Assembly (NCBI GenBank): GCA_007026445.1
Contig: VDMD01000195.1
Span: 1 to 36,815, forward strand
Origin: Schizophyllum amplum
Lineage: Eukaryota > Basidiomycota > Agaricomycetes > Agaricales > Schizophyllaceae
DNA: 36,815 bases
Reading direction: 5' to 3'
The notes beneath the pieces are model-generated. The model was not told where the DNA came from, did not search any database, and saw only the letters and a program-made list of their open reading frames with translations. A program made the position numbers and the translations under genes. Shown here in pieces: positions 20,027 through 30,805 of this stretch; positions within the stretch are counted from its first letter, which is position 1; each line of letters starts with the position of its first letter.

Positions 20027-23000
20027 CTAATCCCACGACGGCGAAGCCTGGTAATGGTTGGTGTTCGTAGAACGACCGTTCTGCCCTTGAGCATTTCCAT
20101 TGGCATTCTGCGCCGGACTGGACGGCGACCACGTCGGGGAGGTAGGGCTGTATGCAGGTGACGCAGGGGCTGTCGCGAAATCAGCGGCTATAGGGACGTT
20201 CCACAAAACCTTGACTTACAGTAAGCTGGAGACGCCGGCGAGTATGCGGGGGATGTGGGGGCTGCAGGAGGTTAGCAACGTGTGAGGAAGAGGCGGACGA
20301 TGCACGTACAATATCTGGGGGAAGCCGGCGAAGCCATTGGGGAGGTGGGGGAATACTTTGGCGACGTAGGTGAAGCCATTTGGGGAGCTGGAGAAACGAT
20401 GAGTGGTGCATGCAGAACGACGAAGTATAACTCACAAGCTGCAGATGAGAAGAAGGAAGAACACAGATCGGTAAGCGCATATACTCAGATGGGAACGAGA
20501 TCAACATACTGGGCGAGTCTGAGGAAGTTCGTCAGCAGAGTTCGTACTGAATAGAAGGGATACTCACAACGCGGCGAAGCTGGGCTGAACGACGGACTCG
20601 TCGGCGAGTAACGCGGCGAGGACGGGCTGAACGATGGCGACTGCGGACTGTACCGCGGCGAGGTAGGTGAGAAGGATGGAGACGTCGGCGAATAACGCGG
20701 GCTCGTCGGGGAGTAGGACGGCGATGTAAGATTAAGTGCAGGCGACGTCGGGGAGTAGGTCGGAGACGTGGCTCCACCAATGAAGGGCGACGTTGCATAT
20801 GGAGACGCGCCGAATGGCGAAGCGCCGCCGATGAATGGCGACTGAGCACTCGCGAAGCTGGGCGATGCTGGCGAGTAGCTCGGTGACGATGGACTGTATC
20901 CCGGGCGACCCGGAGAGAAGCTGCCTGCACCGTACGGGCTCTGCCCGTAACCAGTGAGGCCTCCGTACGCGCCACTCGGCTCCTCGCTGCCGTTGACAGC
21001 CAGCGGCGAGAACGCCGCCTGCTCGCCTTTGAACATTCCGTCGTTCCACATCGGCGAGTTGCTGTCGTATGGCGTCATTGCAACCTGGCCGGGGGTCGTC
21101 GAGCCATCGCCAGCCAGCGTCGGCATGATGCGGTGGTCGACGATCGCGTCCTTCAGCATGTTGATGTCGAGGGCAACGTCGAACGAGCCCGTTCCCATAG
21201 GCGCCATCTGGCCGAACATGACGTTCTCCGCAACACCATGGCAGTCATCCTTCTCGCCCGCCGCCGCCTCCATAAGAATCTCGACCGTCTCCTCGAACGA
21301 ACAACGCATGAGCGCGCCCGTGTCAGACGGTTGATGCCGTGGCGGGTGATTGCCATGAGAGTGCCGCGCTGTGTCATGAGGTCACAAAGGAGGGCGATAT
21401 GTCGGTAGTTGACGTATGAACCATCGAACTCGATACACGACTTCAGCTCCTTCAACACGGACTGGCGACCGGCCTCTATGCCCAAGGTGTTGAAGACCTC
21501 GACACAGTTGTTGGAAGACGTGCGCGTGTAGTCAACACCATCGATGCACATGACGGCTTCAGGTTGATACCGTTCGTCTCCAGGACCCACTCCTTGTCTT
21601 GGCCAACGGTGCCGTCGTCATTGATGCGTGTCTTGTCCTTCTCGTTCAAGAAGACACGTTCGATGCCCTTAACACCACGTAGGACGATGGAGTTGAGCAT
21701 GGTGTTCTCCAACTGCCGCAGGAAAACATCCTCCTCCACATCCTCCAGCCCATCCTCCGTCTTCTCCTCCCCGCTGACGACACGACACCGAATGATCATC
21801 GTATCTGTCGAGCGTCCACGCTCCACATGACGACCAAGTCCGTCTCGAAGCTCGCCTGGATGCGGGTGGCGACATATTCGAGTTCCAGCTTCCGGTCAAT
21901 CATCTGGAATCGGTCGAGAACCAGACGAAGGAGCCACGACGATTGACGCTGATACTTCTCGTATTCTCCGGAGGCTGGGTCGGCGTCGACGATATCCCAG
22001 AAAGAGCTGATCATCTCCTGGTCCTCCTCGATGACCGAGTTACGCTGATCAGGGTCATACCATACCTCCACTGCTGCTGTGACAGTGCGCAACGTCGTGA
22101 AGGCGAGCATCTCCTGTACGGCCTTCGCAGTCGACCTGCTACGCGCCTTTTCGGGCGAAAGGTAGATGGTATGCGCCGGTGTCTTGATGTTCGCAGCGAC
22201 GTTGATGATCTCCTTCAATCGCGGGACACCGAGCGTAACGTTCTTACTGGCGACACCAGCGTAGTGGAAGGTGTTCAGAGTCATCTGCGTGGCCGGCTCT
22301 CCGATAGACTGTGCCGCGAGCGTGCCGCACATCTCGCCGGGGTTGACCAGCGACTGATTGAACTTCGTCTCCACCTCGCCAAGCGCCCAGTCGAAGGCCT
22401 GCTGAGTGAAGTGCCACACGGTGAGCACCCTCCGTGAGGCGAAGTGCGCGCGCAACAGCATTCGGAACATGCGCGCTGAATTGTCCTGGGCTTCGCGGCT
22501 GAACTCGTTGTTCTCGCGCAGGACACCGCTGACGCGCTCGCACAGGGCGCGCACTTGGTCGACGATGTATCCCGGGTGGAGGTCGCTGGGCTTGCGCCGG
22601 TCGATGTGGAAGATCTGCATTGCGTTCTGCGTAATGCGGGTCAAGTTGACGGGAAGATACTGCGGCGCATTTCGGTAGTCGTAACCCTTGAACACGTAGG
22701 ATCGCAACTCGTCGCGGTCTGTGCGTAGCTGCTCCCACTCCTGGTTGAGCTTCTCCTGCAAATCGAGCGCCTCCTGCTGAGTAAGGTTGTCGATCAACCC
22801 GACCTGCAGCACGCCTGCCGGCAACCTGCTGTCGCCGTAGTCGGTGATGTCGACCTTGTACTTCTTCTCCATTTCCCCGGTCGCCCATCAGAAGCGTGTC
22901 GACGCCCTGGCGCTCGATGAAAGCACCGTCCATGCCGTCCTCGCCATAGATAAACTGCACGAGGTCTCCCAGCGAGTTTCGCACAGTACCGTCGTAGCAG

Positions 23001-26000
23001 ACCATGACGTCCTCAAGCGCCTTGACGAGACGCCGCTGGATATAACCCGTCTCGGCGGTCTTGACGGCGGTATCGATGAGACCTTCGCGACCAGACATGG
23101 CGTGGAAGAAGAATTCTTGGGGGGTGAGACCGCGCAGATACGAATTCTCAACGAAGCCACGAGCTTCCGGACTATAGTCGTCCTTGGTAAAATGGGGTAG
23201 CGTGCGATGACGGAAGCCAAACGGTATACGCTTGCCCTCCACGGACTGCTGGCCGACGCAGACAGACATCTGCGAGATGTTGATGAAAGAGCCCTTGGAG
23301 CCGGCCACCACCATCTGCTTGACGTTGTTGTCGTCCTTCAAACCGTCCTGCGCGTCCTTTCCAGCGTCGTCACGGGCCTTGTTGAGCTCGTGATTGACCT
23401 TGCTCTCGAACGTCTCGCGAATCGTCATGCCAGGCGCGGGCTTGAGCAGATCCCAGTGGGCGTCGGCGGTCAGCTCCTTCACCTTCTCCTTCTGTTCGTC
23501 GATGGTCTTCGTGATCTTCTGCATGACTTCGGGACCCGCGATGGTGTCACCAATGCCGATGCTGAAGCCGTTGTGGAAGAGCCAGAAGTTGACGATCTGC
23601 TGCAAGCCGGTGAAGAGGGTGCGCGTGGCCTCGGGACCCTTCTCGCGGAAGACGACATGGATAAGACCGCCCTGAGACGCGCCAACAGTCTTTTTGTCAA
23701 CAACGCCGTACATGATGTCGCCGTTCTCGATGAACATGCCGTCGTCGATAGGAGGCGCTGCACCTCCCTTCTCGGACTTCCGTGTGATGTTGATACCGCG
23801 GGGGATAGTCATGCTGAGGATCTGCTTGCCCGTCCATAACGGCTTCGGCTTGATGATCGCTGGTATGGGGACGCTGCCGTCCCAACCTGGCACCCACAGA
23901 AGAATGTTCTGGACGAAATTCCAATCCAGGAAAGCGTCTCGTAGGGTGAACTTGCGAATACCGGCCAGAGTGTCCTGGACGATACCCATGACCGGCTTGT
24001 TCGACTGTGGTGTTACAATCTATCCCCAGCGTAAGTGAAGTTCACTTGACGGATCGAGACGACCTCACCTGTCGCGGGACCCATGCGATCTGGCTGAGCT
24101 CAGCTCGCGTCTCCTCACTCTGAGGGATGCTGAAAACCGTGTTAAGGACCATATACCGACCCGATACATGTGCACACTCACTGCATGTTCATTTCGTCAC
24201 CGTCGAAATCAGCGTTGTACGGGGGCGTGCTATGACGCGTTAGTTTTCAAACCAGGCGAGAAGTAACCAAGCATACACAGAGAGGTTCAGGCGGAAGGCT
24301 AAAAACTTGTGAGCATGCGGCGGGATGAGCAAGGCAGCGAACTCACTCGAGTACGGCATCAGCTTCACACGATGACTCATCATACTCATCTTGTGCAAAC
24401 TCGGCTGACGGTTAAACAGCACGAAACTGAAGCAAAGGTCAGGAGCAGCTCGGCCAAGCGGAGCAATTGACTCACTCTCCGTTCTTTAAATGCCGCTCGA
24501 CAACCCAACCGAACTGCAAAAACGCGTCCGCGCGCTTATTGTATCGCAAATCTATGCGCTCTCCGGTGTCACGGACAACATATCGTGCGCCGGGGTAGGT
24601 CGTGGGTCCATTCCTCACAAGCTCCTGCAGATACGCGATGTTGTACGGGGTCACTGCAGCACGCGTGAGCCTCAATGCGTATATGTAACTAGCAGGCAAC
24701 GCACCTCGCTCGGGGAACGTCAAGTTCATGGCGATACTGCGGGGGACGCCGACCTCGTCCAACTCCAAATTCGGGTCGCCCGTGATGACGGTACGAGCCG
24801 AGAAGTCCACACGCTTGCCCATCAAGTTGCCACGAAGACGACCCTCTTTGCCTTTCAAGCGAGCGCGAATGGCCTTGATGGGCCGCCCGGACTTCTGCAT
24901 CGCCTGCGGGATGCCCGCAATGTCGTTATCCATGTATGTCGCGACATGGAACTTCGGCAGGTAAGTTTCATGCACGTAAACAATGGCAGGCAATACCAAC
25001 CTGAAGAAGCTGCTCGAACTCCGACACGACGTGGGCCGGAGCACCCTCCTGCTCGCAGCGACGCACGTTCCCGGATGCTTTGATGATGTCGATAAGCTTG
25101 TAGGTCAGATCATCCTCGCTCTTATTTGCACCGCCGTCCATCGCGATACTCGGTCGAACAGGAGGTGGCGGGACCGGCAACACGGTCAAGATCATCCACT
25201 CAGGCCTTGCGTACTCCTCAGAAAGGCCGAGGAGGTGCAAGTCGGTCTCGGACATCTTCTTGAACGTCGTGTAGACCTCAGACGGCAGGATTAGGCGTTT
25301 CTCGGACTGCATCGATTTGCCCTCCTGATGGCTAGTTAGAGACTGCGAGGGATAAAAGAGAAGATTCCTACATCTTCGTCGTCCTTGGTCTTCTTGTACT
25401 GCACGAACATCTTCAAACCTTCCTTCCGCACAACAGGTTGGATGTGGCCGCAACCGCCATGACCACGCTTCTCTTCATGGTCCTCTTGACCATCCTCCTT
25501 CGGATCATCAGGCTCGCAGAGCATTTTGCCTTTGCAATGCGCCCACACAGCGGCGAGGCGGTGTTTCGGGTCGCGAACGTGGCGAATCTTGTCGGCAAAA
25601 GTGGGGTCGGACTACACATACGGTAAAGGGAAGAATAACGTTGCAAAAACGACATGGGAATGAGTGTTAGCAAGCCGTCTACATACGGTGACAAGGATGT
25701 CTTGAGACAGCAGCGTTCATATATGTGCTCGCACATGCTCACATGTTGAACCTGCTTTACAGGTCTAACAAGGAGGAACCACACCAGCAGGATCGCACTG
25801 TCCTTGAGACAGTACGACTCGCTCGCATACTGCCGTTCAGCCCCCCATTTCACCACACGAAAGCGGGCCCACTGGCGCCGGACGTGTGCAGCGAGCCTCG
25901 CGGCGATCAAGCGACCGAAAACGCGCGAGACCCCGTCCGAGCCAAGCAGGCGCCTCGTATCGAGGATGCTGCCGCTTCCATGGGCTTGGGGTTCCCCGTG

Positions 26001-26523
26001 GTATGCGGGAAGAGCCCCCAGAAAATTGGGATAGTGGGGGTGCAAACGGACACGAGGAGAGCGAGCACTCACGATGTCGGCTTTCAACTTTCCACAGTTC
26101 ACACAGATGCACTCCAATATCTTCTTGACTTTCACGATGAAGCCTATTGATGTTGGTCAGCAACATATAAGATCCGAATGCCCACCACGCACCAGGATGA
26201 AAGACCGGCCGGGCCAACTCAATGTGACCAAAGTGCCCGGGGCATTCCGACATGCCCTCGCCGCACGTCTGGCACTTGAAGTTCCGGTCGATGGTGCCCA
26301 TGCGGGGGTCGTTGACGCCGCCCATCTTCAGGCGGTGGGTGCCTTCATCGTTGACCTCCGGGAACTCGATTTTTGCCACAGAGTTGGCTTTCTGCGAGTG
26401 GTCAGATGCGTCATAAGGGTGTAGAATGCCACGCACGATCTCCTCCGGGGACAAGATACCAAACTGCACCTCCTTGACCTTGCGTATAGGCGCGGCCGAG
26501 TACGCGAACTGGTGACCAAGCAT
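20027..26523 (-). CDS. RPB1: RNA polymerase II largest subunit Rpb1
   Basis: Catalytic subunit of Pol II. 17 exons: 26437-26523, 26193-26391, 26073-26143, 25372-25611, 25001-25324, 24705-24951, 24476-24653, 24347-24426, 24277-24298, 24182-24229, 24069-24129, 20568-24019, 20510-20518, 20436-20438, 20310-20387, 20220-20261 and 20027-20169. Seen: [15 protein letters not shown] start; zinc-binding [20 protein letters not shown]; the magnesium loop [12 protein letters not shown] near 24190-24220; bridge helix [20 protein letters not shown]; trigger loop [21 protein letters not shown]; and a CTD of roughly 17 clear heptads plus degenerate ones, ending YQASPSWD. Four one-base slips: an extra G at 22875-22878 and missing bases near 21806, 21556 and 21326. 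Corrected, the exons total exactly 1762 codons, a normal fungal length, which supports the whole exon model. The first intron (45 nt) is in frame and easily missed. Confidence 0.95.
20436..20438 (-). other. RPB1: 3-nt microexon of RPB1 (CTT)
   Basis: Flanked on the transcript by ATCTGCAG and GTGAGTTATA, both good splice sites, with introns of 71 nt (20439-20509) and 48 nt (20388-20435). Joined as CCC A|CT T|CT CCC it completes the heptad YSPTSPQ. Skipping it leaves the frame intact but deletes Ser5 (YSPTPQ), so heptad conservation is the argument for inclusion. Confidence 0.6.
20510..20518 (-). other. RPB1: 9-nt microexon of RPB1
   Basis: Nine bases ACTCGCCCA between TTCCTCAG and GTATGT, with a CTGAC branch site upstream. 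Together with the preceding T it encodes Tyr-Ser-Pro and the first base of Thr4 of a heptad. Without it the frame would also continue, but a Tyr1-Ser2-Pro3 would be lost. Confidence 0.7.
20572..20697. repeat. 42-bp di-heptad repeat in the RPB1 CTD, three copies
   Basis: Three adjacent 14-residue units, each Arg-YSP(T/Q)SPS followed by FSP(T/S/A)SP, at 20656-20697, 20614-20655 and 20572-20613 in transcript order. Tyr- and Phe-headed heptads alternate and Arg follows each Phe-headed one. Confidence 0.85.
24277..24298 (-). other. RPB1: 22-nt microexon of RPB1
   Basis: Between introns 24299-24346 and 24230-24276. It encodes TFRLNLSV across both junctions, joining HRVKLMPYS to [11 protein letters not shown] exactly as in other Rpb1 proteins, so its inclusion is secure. 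Confidence 0.88.
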
Positions 26524-26959
26524 GACAGAAACTACGTCTAGAGGACTGGGGGAGGGACAAGTTTGGGTTCACGAGGCTCTCTGTCGACGCGAAAGTGACG
26601 TCGGATTAGTGAGAGCGGGTAGGTAGGGGAGTTCCGCGAGGGGTGCGTGTGTTTTGCGCGCGGCGGCAGAGGGCGTCCTAGGATCCTCTAAACCGGGAAA
26701 ATCGCGGGGTACGCGATGGAGACGACTCCGGAGACACCGTCTAGACGCGAGCTGCAAGAATTGCTCGAGGAAACCCGAGATTCGCGGCGGCGCGGTGACG
26801 GTTGCAGACAAGGCGCTGTGCGAAAATGGAATCATGACTAAGCTTTCCAAACACGACGGTCACGTTGGTCACATTGTGACCTTTATTGTTCTCTGCTTTT
26901 GTTCTTCTTTGTTTCTCCAACTCGGGTGTGTCGCACTGCAGCCGGCCGTCCTACGCACG
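26524..26959. promoter_or_regulatory. divergent promoter region, RPB1 / Med9-like
   Basis: 436 bp between the start codons of RPB1 (minus) and the Med9-like gene (plus). An open frame runs into it from the Med9 side but carries no conserved residues. Shared regulation is an inference from both products serving Pol II. Confidence 0.45.
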
Positions 26960-27421
26960 ATGTCGGACAGCAAACTATCCTCCGTGCCCGCTTCTCTGCA
27001 CGAGGGTCTCATGCCGAAGCTCGCGGACGTTCTAGAGCTTAGCCAGCGACCCGAGGGAACAACTACTAATGAAGCCAAGCAGGCAATCTTACAAGCTGTG
27101 AGTCATTCACATCTGGACGCTCCAATGTTTCTTAAAGTATCATTAGACGAACGATTTCAAGCGCACCCTCGCTCAGGCAAGGGAATTCGCGATGACATTG
27201 CCAGGCGGCGAACTTGTGGTGGAAGATCAAGACCAGGTTCTTCAGATGCTAACGCGACTTCGCGACAAGAAAAAGTGCGCACCCATTGATGCAGTATATC
27301 TTTCGTGCGCTAAGGACAGGGCTTCCCCAGGGAACAGCTAACGCAATTCTCTGCACAAGCTTTACCTAAACGGCGTATGAGCATGGACATGGACTCTGCT
27401 GCGTCGACCCCCGCTGATTGA
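26960..27421 (+). CDS. Mediator subunit 9 (Med9/Cse2)-like protein
   Basis: Three exons: 26960-27097, 27147-27274 and 27331-27421, giving exactly 119 codons with no frame slip. Family knowledge: Med9 is a small helical subunit of the Mediator middle module that contacts Pol II regulation. Seen: an N-terminal helix (LHEGLMPKLADVLELSQ), then TNDFKRTLAQAREFAMTLPGG, whose ARExxxxLPG pattern is the Med9 signature, and DQVLQMLTRLRDKKKEQL helix; short basic tail KRRMSMDMD. The acceptor at 27330 was chosen because it keeps the helix in frame. Lies head-to-head with RPB1. The family call rests on a short motif, so it is moderate. Confidence 0.62.
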
Positions 27422-27746
27422 ACAATACACCCTCCACTCCTCAAAACAATCAACTTGAATGGCTGCCATTCTGATTACCTCTTCTGCTCCTATCTAGTAT
27501 CAAAAACGACACCGCTGTCAAGTCATGGAAGCGTTTATGACGGATCGACTTGCATCCGCGCTGCAGGACCGAAATTGGCGGGATCGAGCGACCACCTCTT
27601 TTCTCTTTCCACCAACTCCCCATACTACAGCGACACGCCGGCGTGTTCGTTATTCATATTCGTAACGCCTTGACGGCTTCTGCGCTGGTTTCGCCTTTTC
27701 ACATCTTCGAGGTTGACTTCTTCACATCGCTCTTTCGTCGCATACC
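27422..27746. promoter_or_regulatory. upstream region of the Kre9/Knh1-like gene
   Basis: 325 bp between the Med9-like stop codon and the next start. C/T-rich stretches (27590-27640 and 27690-27745) fit a fungal promoter and leader. No defined site recognised. Confidence 0.4.
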
Positions 27747-29369
27747 ATGCGTTCCCTCACATGCAATCGCTCGTGCATTCCTACAATTCTTGTCGTACTG
27801 CTCATCGCCCAGAGAGCATCAGCCTCGGACGTGGCATGGCTTAGCCCCTCGGCGGGTGATATATACGGGTCCGCCGATACCCTCGTCACCAAATGGACTG
27901 CAGAGAAGGACACCACATCGCCTTCTTTCCGGCTATGCATGGCGGACGATGAAGACGACTCTACCAAGTCGCGCAGAGACAGCGGAGGATGCGGCTCACA
28001 GACGTGGCCGGACGTGTCACATAGCGGGGACGCGTATATGATGACCATGTACGTGCTCGGCCTTTTGGCATAACTCGCGTCTGACGACCATGCAGGACCG
28101 TGCCAGAAATCACGGCCGATCATGACTACTACATCAGCATGGAGGATGACTTCGGGACAAGGACGCGCTCGCCAGTGTTTTCTCTGACCAGTAAGCATCA
28201 GGTCGTATCAGACGTACTCATTCTGATGAACGTCATAAGAGTCTGCCACCCCGGTTACTGATGATGAAGGCGCTGCTCAAGCTCCCCTTGGCGCTGCTGG
28301 CTCTTCCCCGCCGCTTGTCGCAGACACTGCCCCAGACACGTCCACCGCACCTCCAGCGACAGTCCCTCCCAACGAAGTATTGTCGTCGCGCACGCCAGTC
28401 CCGACAGCCGCGTTTGCTGTCCCTCTGTCAATTGTTGGAGCAATCCTCCTGATTGCCGTCTTCCTCGGGTTCCGCCAGCGAAATGCACTGCAGAAAGCAC
28501 GCCAGCATGATGCCGAGAAGCTCTCTCGGCAGTCAAGCCTCGCCAGCTCTCGCTCTTCCTCTTCGCGGTCCAGTGAAATCGACCTTGCTCTGGCCGTGCT
28601 GAAGCACACTTCTCAGAACAACGGCAGCCATCCGCACCCCACCTATACGATGCCGCATGGATATGGGTGCGGTATGCCGGTGCCGCTGTATGCTGCGCCG
28701 GTGGAGGTGACGCGCGAGCCGCACCGTTCGACACGTCAAGCCTACCGTGCTCCCCCCAGCGAGCGGCATCGGTCGGGGAGGGACTATCACGAGCCGTCTC
28801 TCGCACCGTCCTGGCTGGAATCTCAACGCTCGTCTCGTTCGTCGATCAGAGACGTCTATCACGACTCGCCGAGGCATGCGAACCACCACTCGTCCAGATC
28901 GTCTCGCGACTACTCTCCCTCTGGGCAGTCGTCGCATGCATATGCACAGCGCGACCATCGTCCGGCCAGCCGGTCCTCGCGCGACTACTATCCGTCGATG
29001 GACTACATGCTGCGCAGCCAGTCCTCTCACCTTTCGCGGTCCCGCAGCTCGCTTCATCCCAGCATGGCGCCCCTCGGGCGAGGCGCGCACCCCCTGTCCC
29101 GCCGGTCGACGCTGAGAAGTGACGCCAGCGGGGACACGGCCGTCACGGAGTCGGTTTTGGCGGACTACGCGGACTTTGATGACGATAGGGACGATGAGCG
29201 GCGGTCTGTGTACGGGGAATATCGCGAGCGCGACCACGCACCGCCGTCCTGCTTGCTTCCTGCACCTCAACGGTTGTACGTGCGTACGGAGGCGCCGGAT
29301 TTGATGACTTCGCCTGGCATCGAGAAGTATCTGTTCATGGACAAGCCTCTCCCCGGGCGGCCCATGTAG
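27747..29369 (+). CDS. Kre9/Knh1-like domain, single-pass membrane protein with Ser/Arg-rich tail
   Basis: Three exons, 27747-28048, 28096-28190 and 28240-29369; 508 residues with no frame slip. Signal peptide at residues 1-26 (hydrophobic TILVVLLIA, cleavage after ASA). A single extracellular beta-sandwich follows (VAWLSPSAGDIYGSADTLV to YYISMEDDFG and SPVFSL), matching the Kre9/Knh1-like Ser-Thr-rich membrane family (PF10342 type) in layout. Then a Pro/Ala/Thr stalk, a membrane helix (FAVPLSIVGAILLIAVFLGF) and a long cytoplasmic tail. The tail is rich in Ser and Arg with repeated SSRDY motifs, and ends MTSPGIEKYLFMDKPLPGRPM. Such layouts suggest a wall-linked surface protein or sensor; this is inference. 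The family call is from pattern only. Confidence 0.78.
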
Positions 29370-29599
29370 TACATATGATATGTGTAGCCTTCCCAATCGT
29401 ACTGTGCCGTTGCATTCGTTTTGACTTGTCAGACGTGGACTGTGGTGCTGGAAATGTATGGCAACTATACTGTGCAATAAATCAGCCGGGACATTGTCGT
29501 TGAAGGCGGAACACTTACAAAAGCCCCTGAAAGGGACATTCAAGGCCAGAAGACGCTTGAACGGGCGCTTCACATGAATGAAGCCTCCAGCGGTCCATC

Positions 29600-30142
29600 T
29601 CATCGAGACATTTGTGGATGTCGACGGCTCGAAGCGTAAGCAGAGCGGTACGCTGCATTGGGCGTCTCCGTCCGGTGCATAATAAAGCAGCGCAGTACAG
29701 TGCTATTGTACACTTGTATGGTTACCTTCGTGAGAATTCCACTCGCGGTGGACAGATTCGCTGGACGCGTTGAGCGAGCCGCTCTCACGAGTGACTCCGA
29801 GTGAGCCACGGCCCACAGTGGTACATTTGTTTCAATGGGCACCTCAAAGAGCGACTTCATGGGTCTTTCGAGGGGCGTATCATACAAAAGTTTCCTGAGG
29901 AGGTTCTGTCCCAAAACAACATGAACGCCGAATGCGGCCGGCGATTGCCGAATGGACGGCTCGAAGTTGCCCGAGCGCTCATCTATCTCCTTAACCTCAT
30001 GATCCACCTCCCCAATATCCTCGACAGCTGAGTCTTCACTAGAATATTCATGTGTATACTCTATACTCCAAGCTATTGATCTTACGCCTACCATCTGTCT
30101 GTAATCACTAAGTAGAAGTGCTGTTGGCCCTCCTTCCGACAT
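29600..30142 (-). CDS. Possible hypothetical protein (180 aa)
   Basis: Uninterrupted frame of 180 codons with plausible protein composition (for example LLRKLLYDTPLERPMKSLFE and NVPLWAVAHSESLV). No domain, signal peptide or intron recognised, and no conserved neighbour on the same strand. The length is near what chance can give in this region, so it is listed as weak. Confidence 0.3.
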   Translation of the reverse strand: MSEGGPTALLLSDYRQMVGVRSIAWSIEYTHEYSSEDSAVEDIGEVDHEVKEIDERSGNFEPSIRQSPAAFGVHVVLGQNLLRKLLYDTPLERPMKSLFEVPIETNVPLWAVAHSESLVRAARSTRPANLSTASGILTKVTIQVYNSTVLRCFIMHRTETPNAAYRSAYASSRRHPQMSR

Positions 30143-30805
30143 ACATCAAACCCCTTCCCATACTAAATGCAAGTCAGGACTTGCAGGTTTCAATGGCGCA
30201 TATCCCTACTAGCTCACCTTACATGCAATGTCCCCATAGAGTGTCCCTTTGCAATGTCCCGCTCGCAAATGGGGCAGTGTCCGACGAAGGAGCCTCGTCA
30301 ACCGTATGTACAATTGCAATGTACAGACAAGCGTCCCATCATGATTTATTGCACAGTATAGTAGCCATAGAAATGACAGCAATCGGTTGCCTCATGTCGT
30401 CCCTTCGGCCCGTCCACGCAGATGGCCCGTGCGCCCGAATCAGTCCTGGTCCGTGCGTCACTTCCATCCTATATAGGTCTTCGCCCGTCTTCTGCGTTCC
30501 TCATCTTTGTGCTCGGCATGTACGCTCACCAGTGAAGTTTCGACTGAGGTAGCGTCTTTTGCTGATTGCAAATTAATTTCCGACTCGTCTGGTTGCTTCG
30601 GCTTCCAGCAATTTTTGGAACCCACCTCCCCATTCCCTCCTTCGTTCTTCCGGTTCTTGGCTTGTTTCTTCGAGTCAAGGACTTGGACTTCGCTCGATGA
30701 AAGCACGCGCTAGAGAGCACCCCGTAGAGTAGCAATAGTCTAACAAGAAATGCAATTACATGACTTCTATATTATCTTCGTTTGTCTCCAGGTGCATATT
30801 CAAAC

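Noticed and set aside
25613..26072. Separate gene within the long RPB1 intron
   Set aside because: The open frame is simply continued from the upstream exon, and RPB1 orthologues have no matching insertion between CGKLKADI and [11 protein letters not shown].
26654..26959. Longer N-terminus for the Med9-like protein, since the frame is open upstream
   Set aside because: The added region is low-complexity and then hydrophobic, unlike Med9, and would consume most of the divergent promoter.
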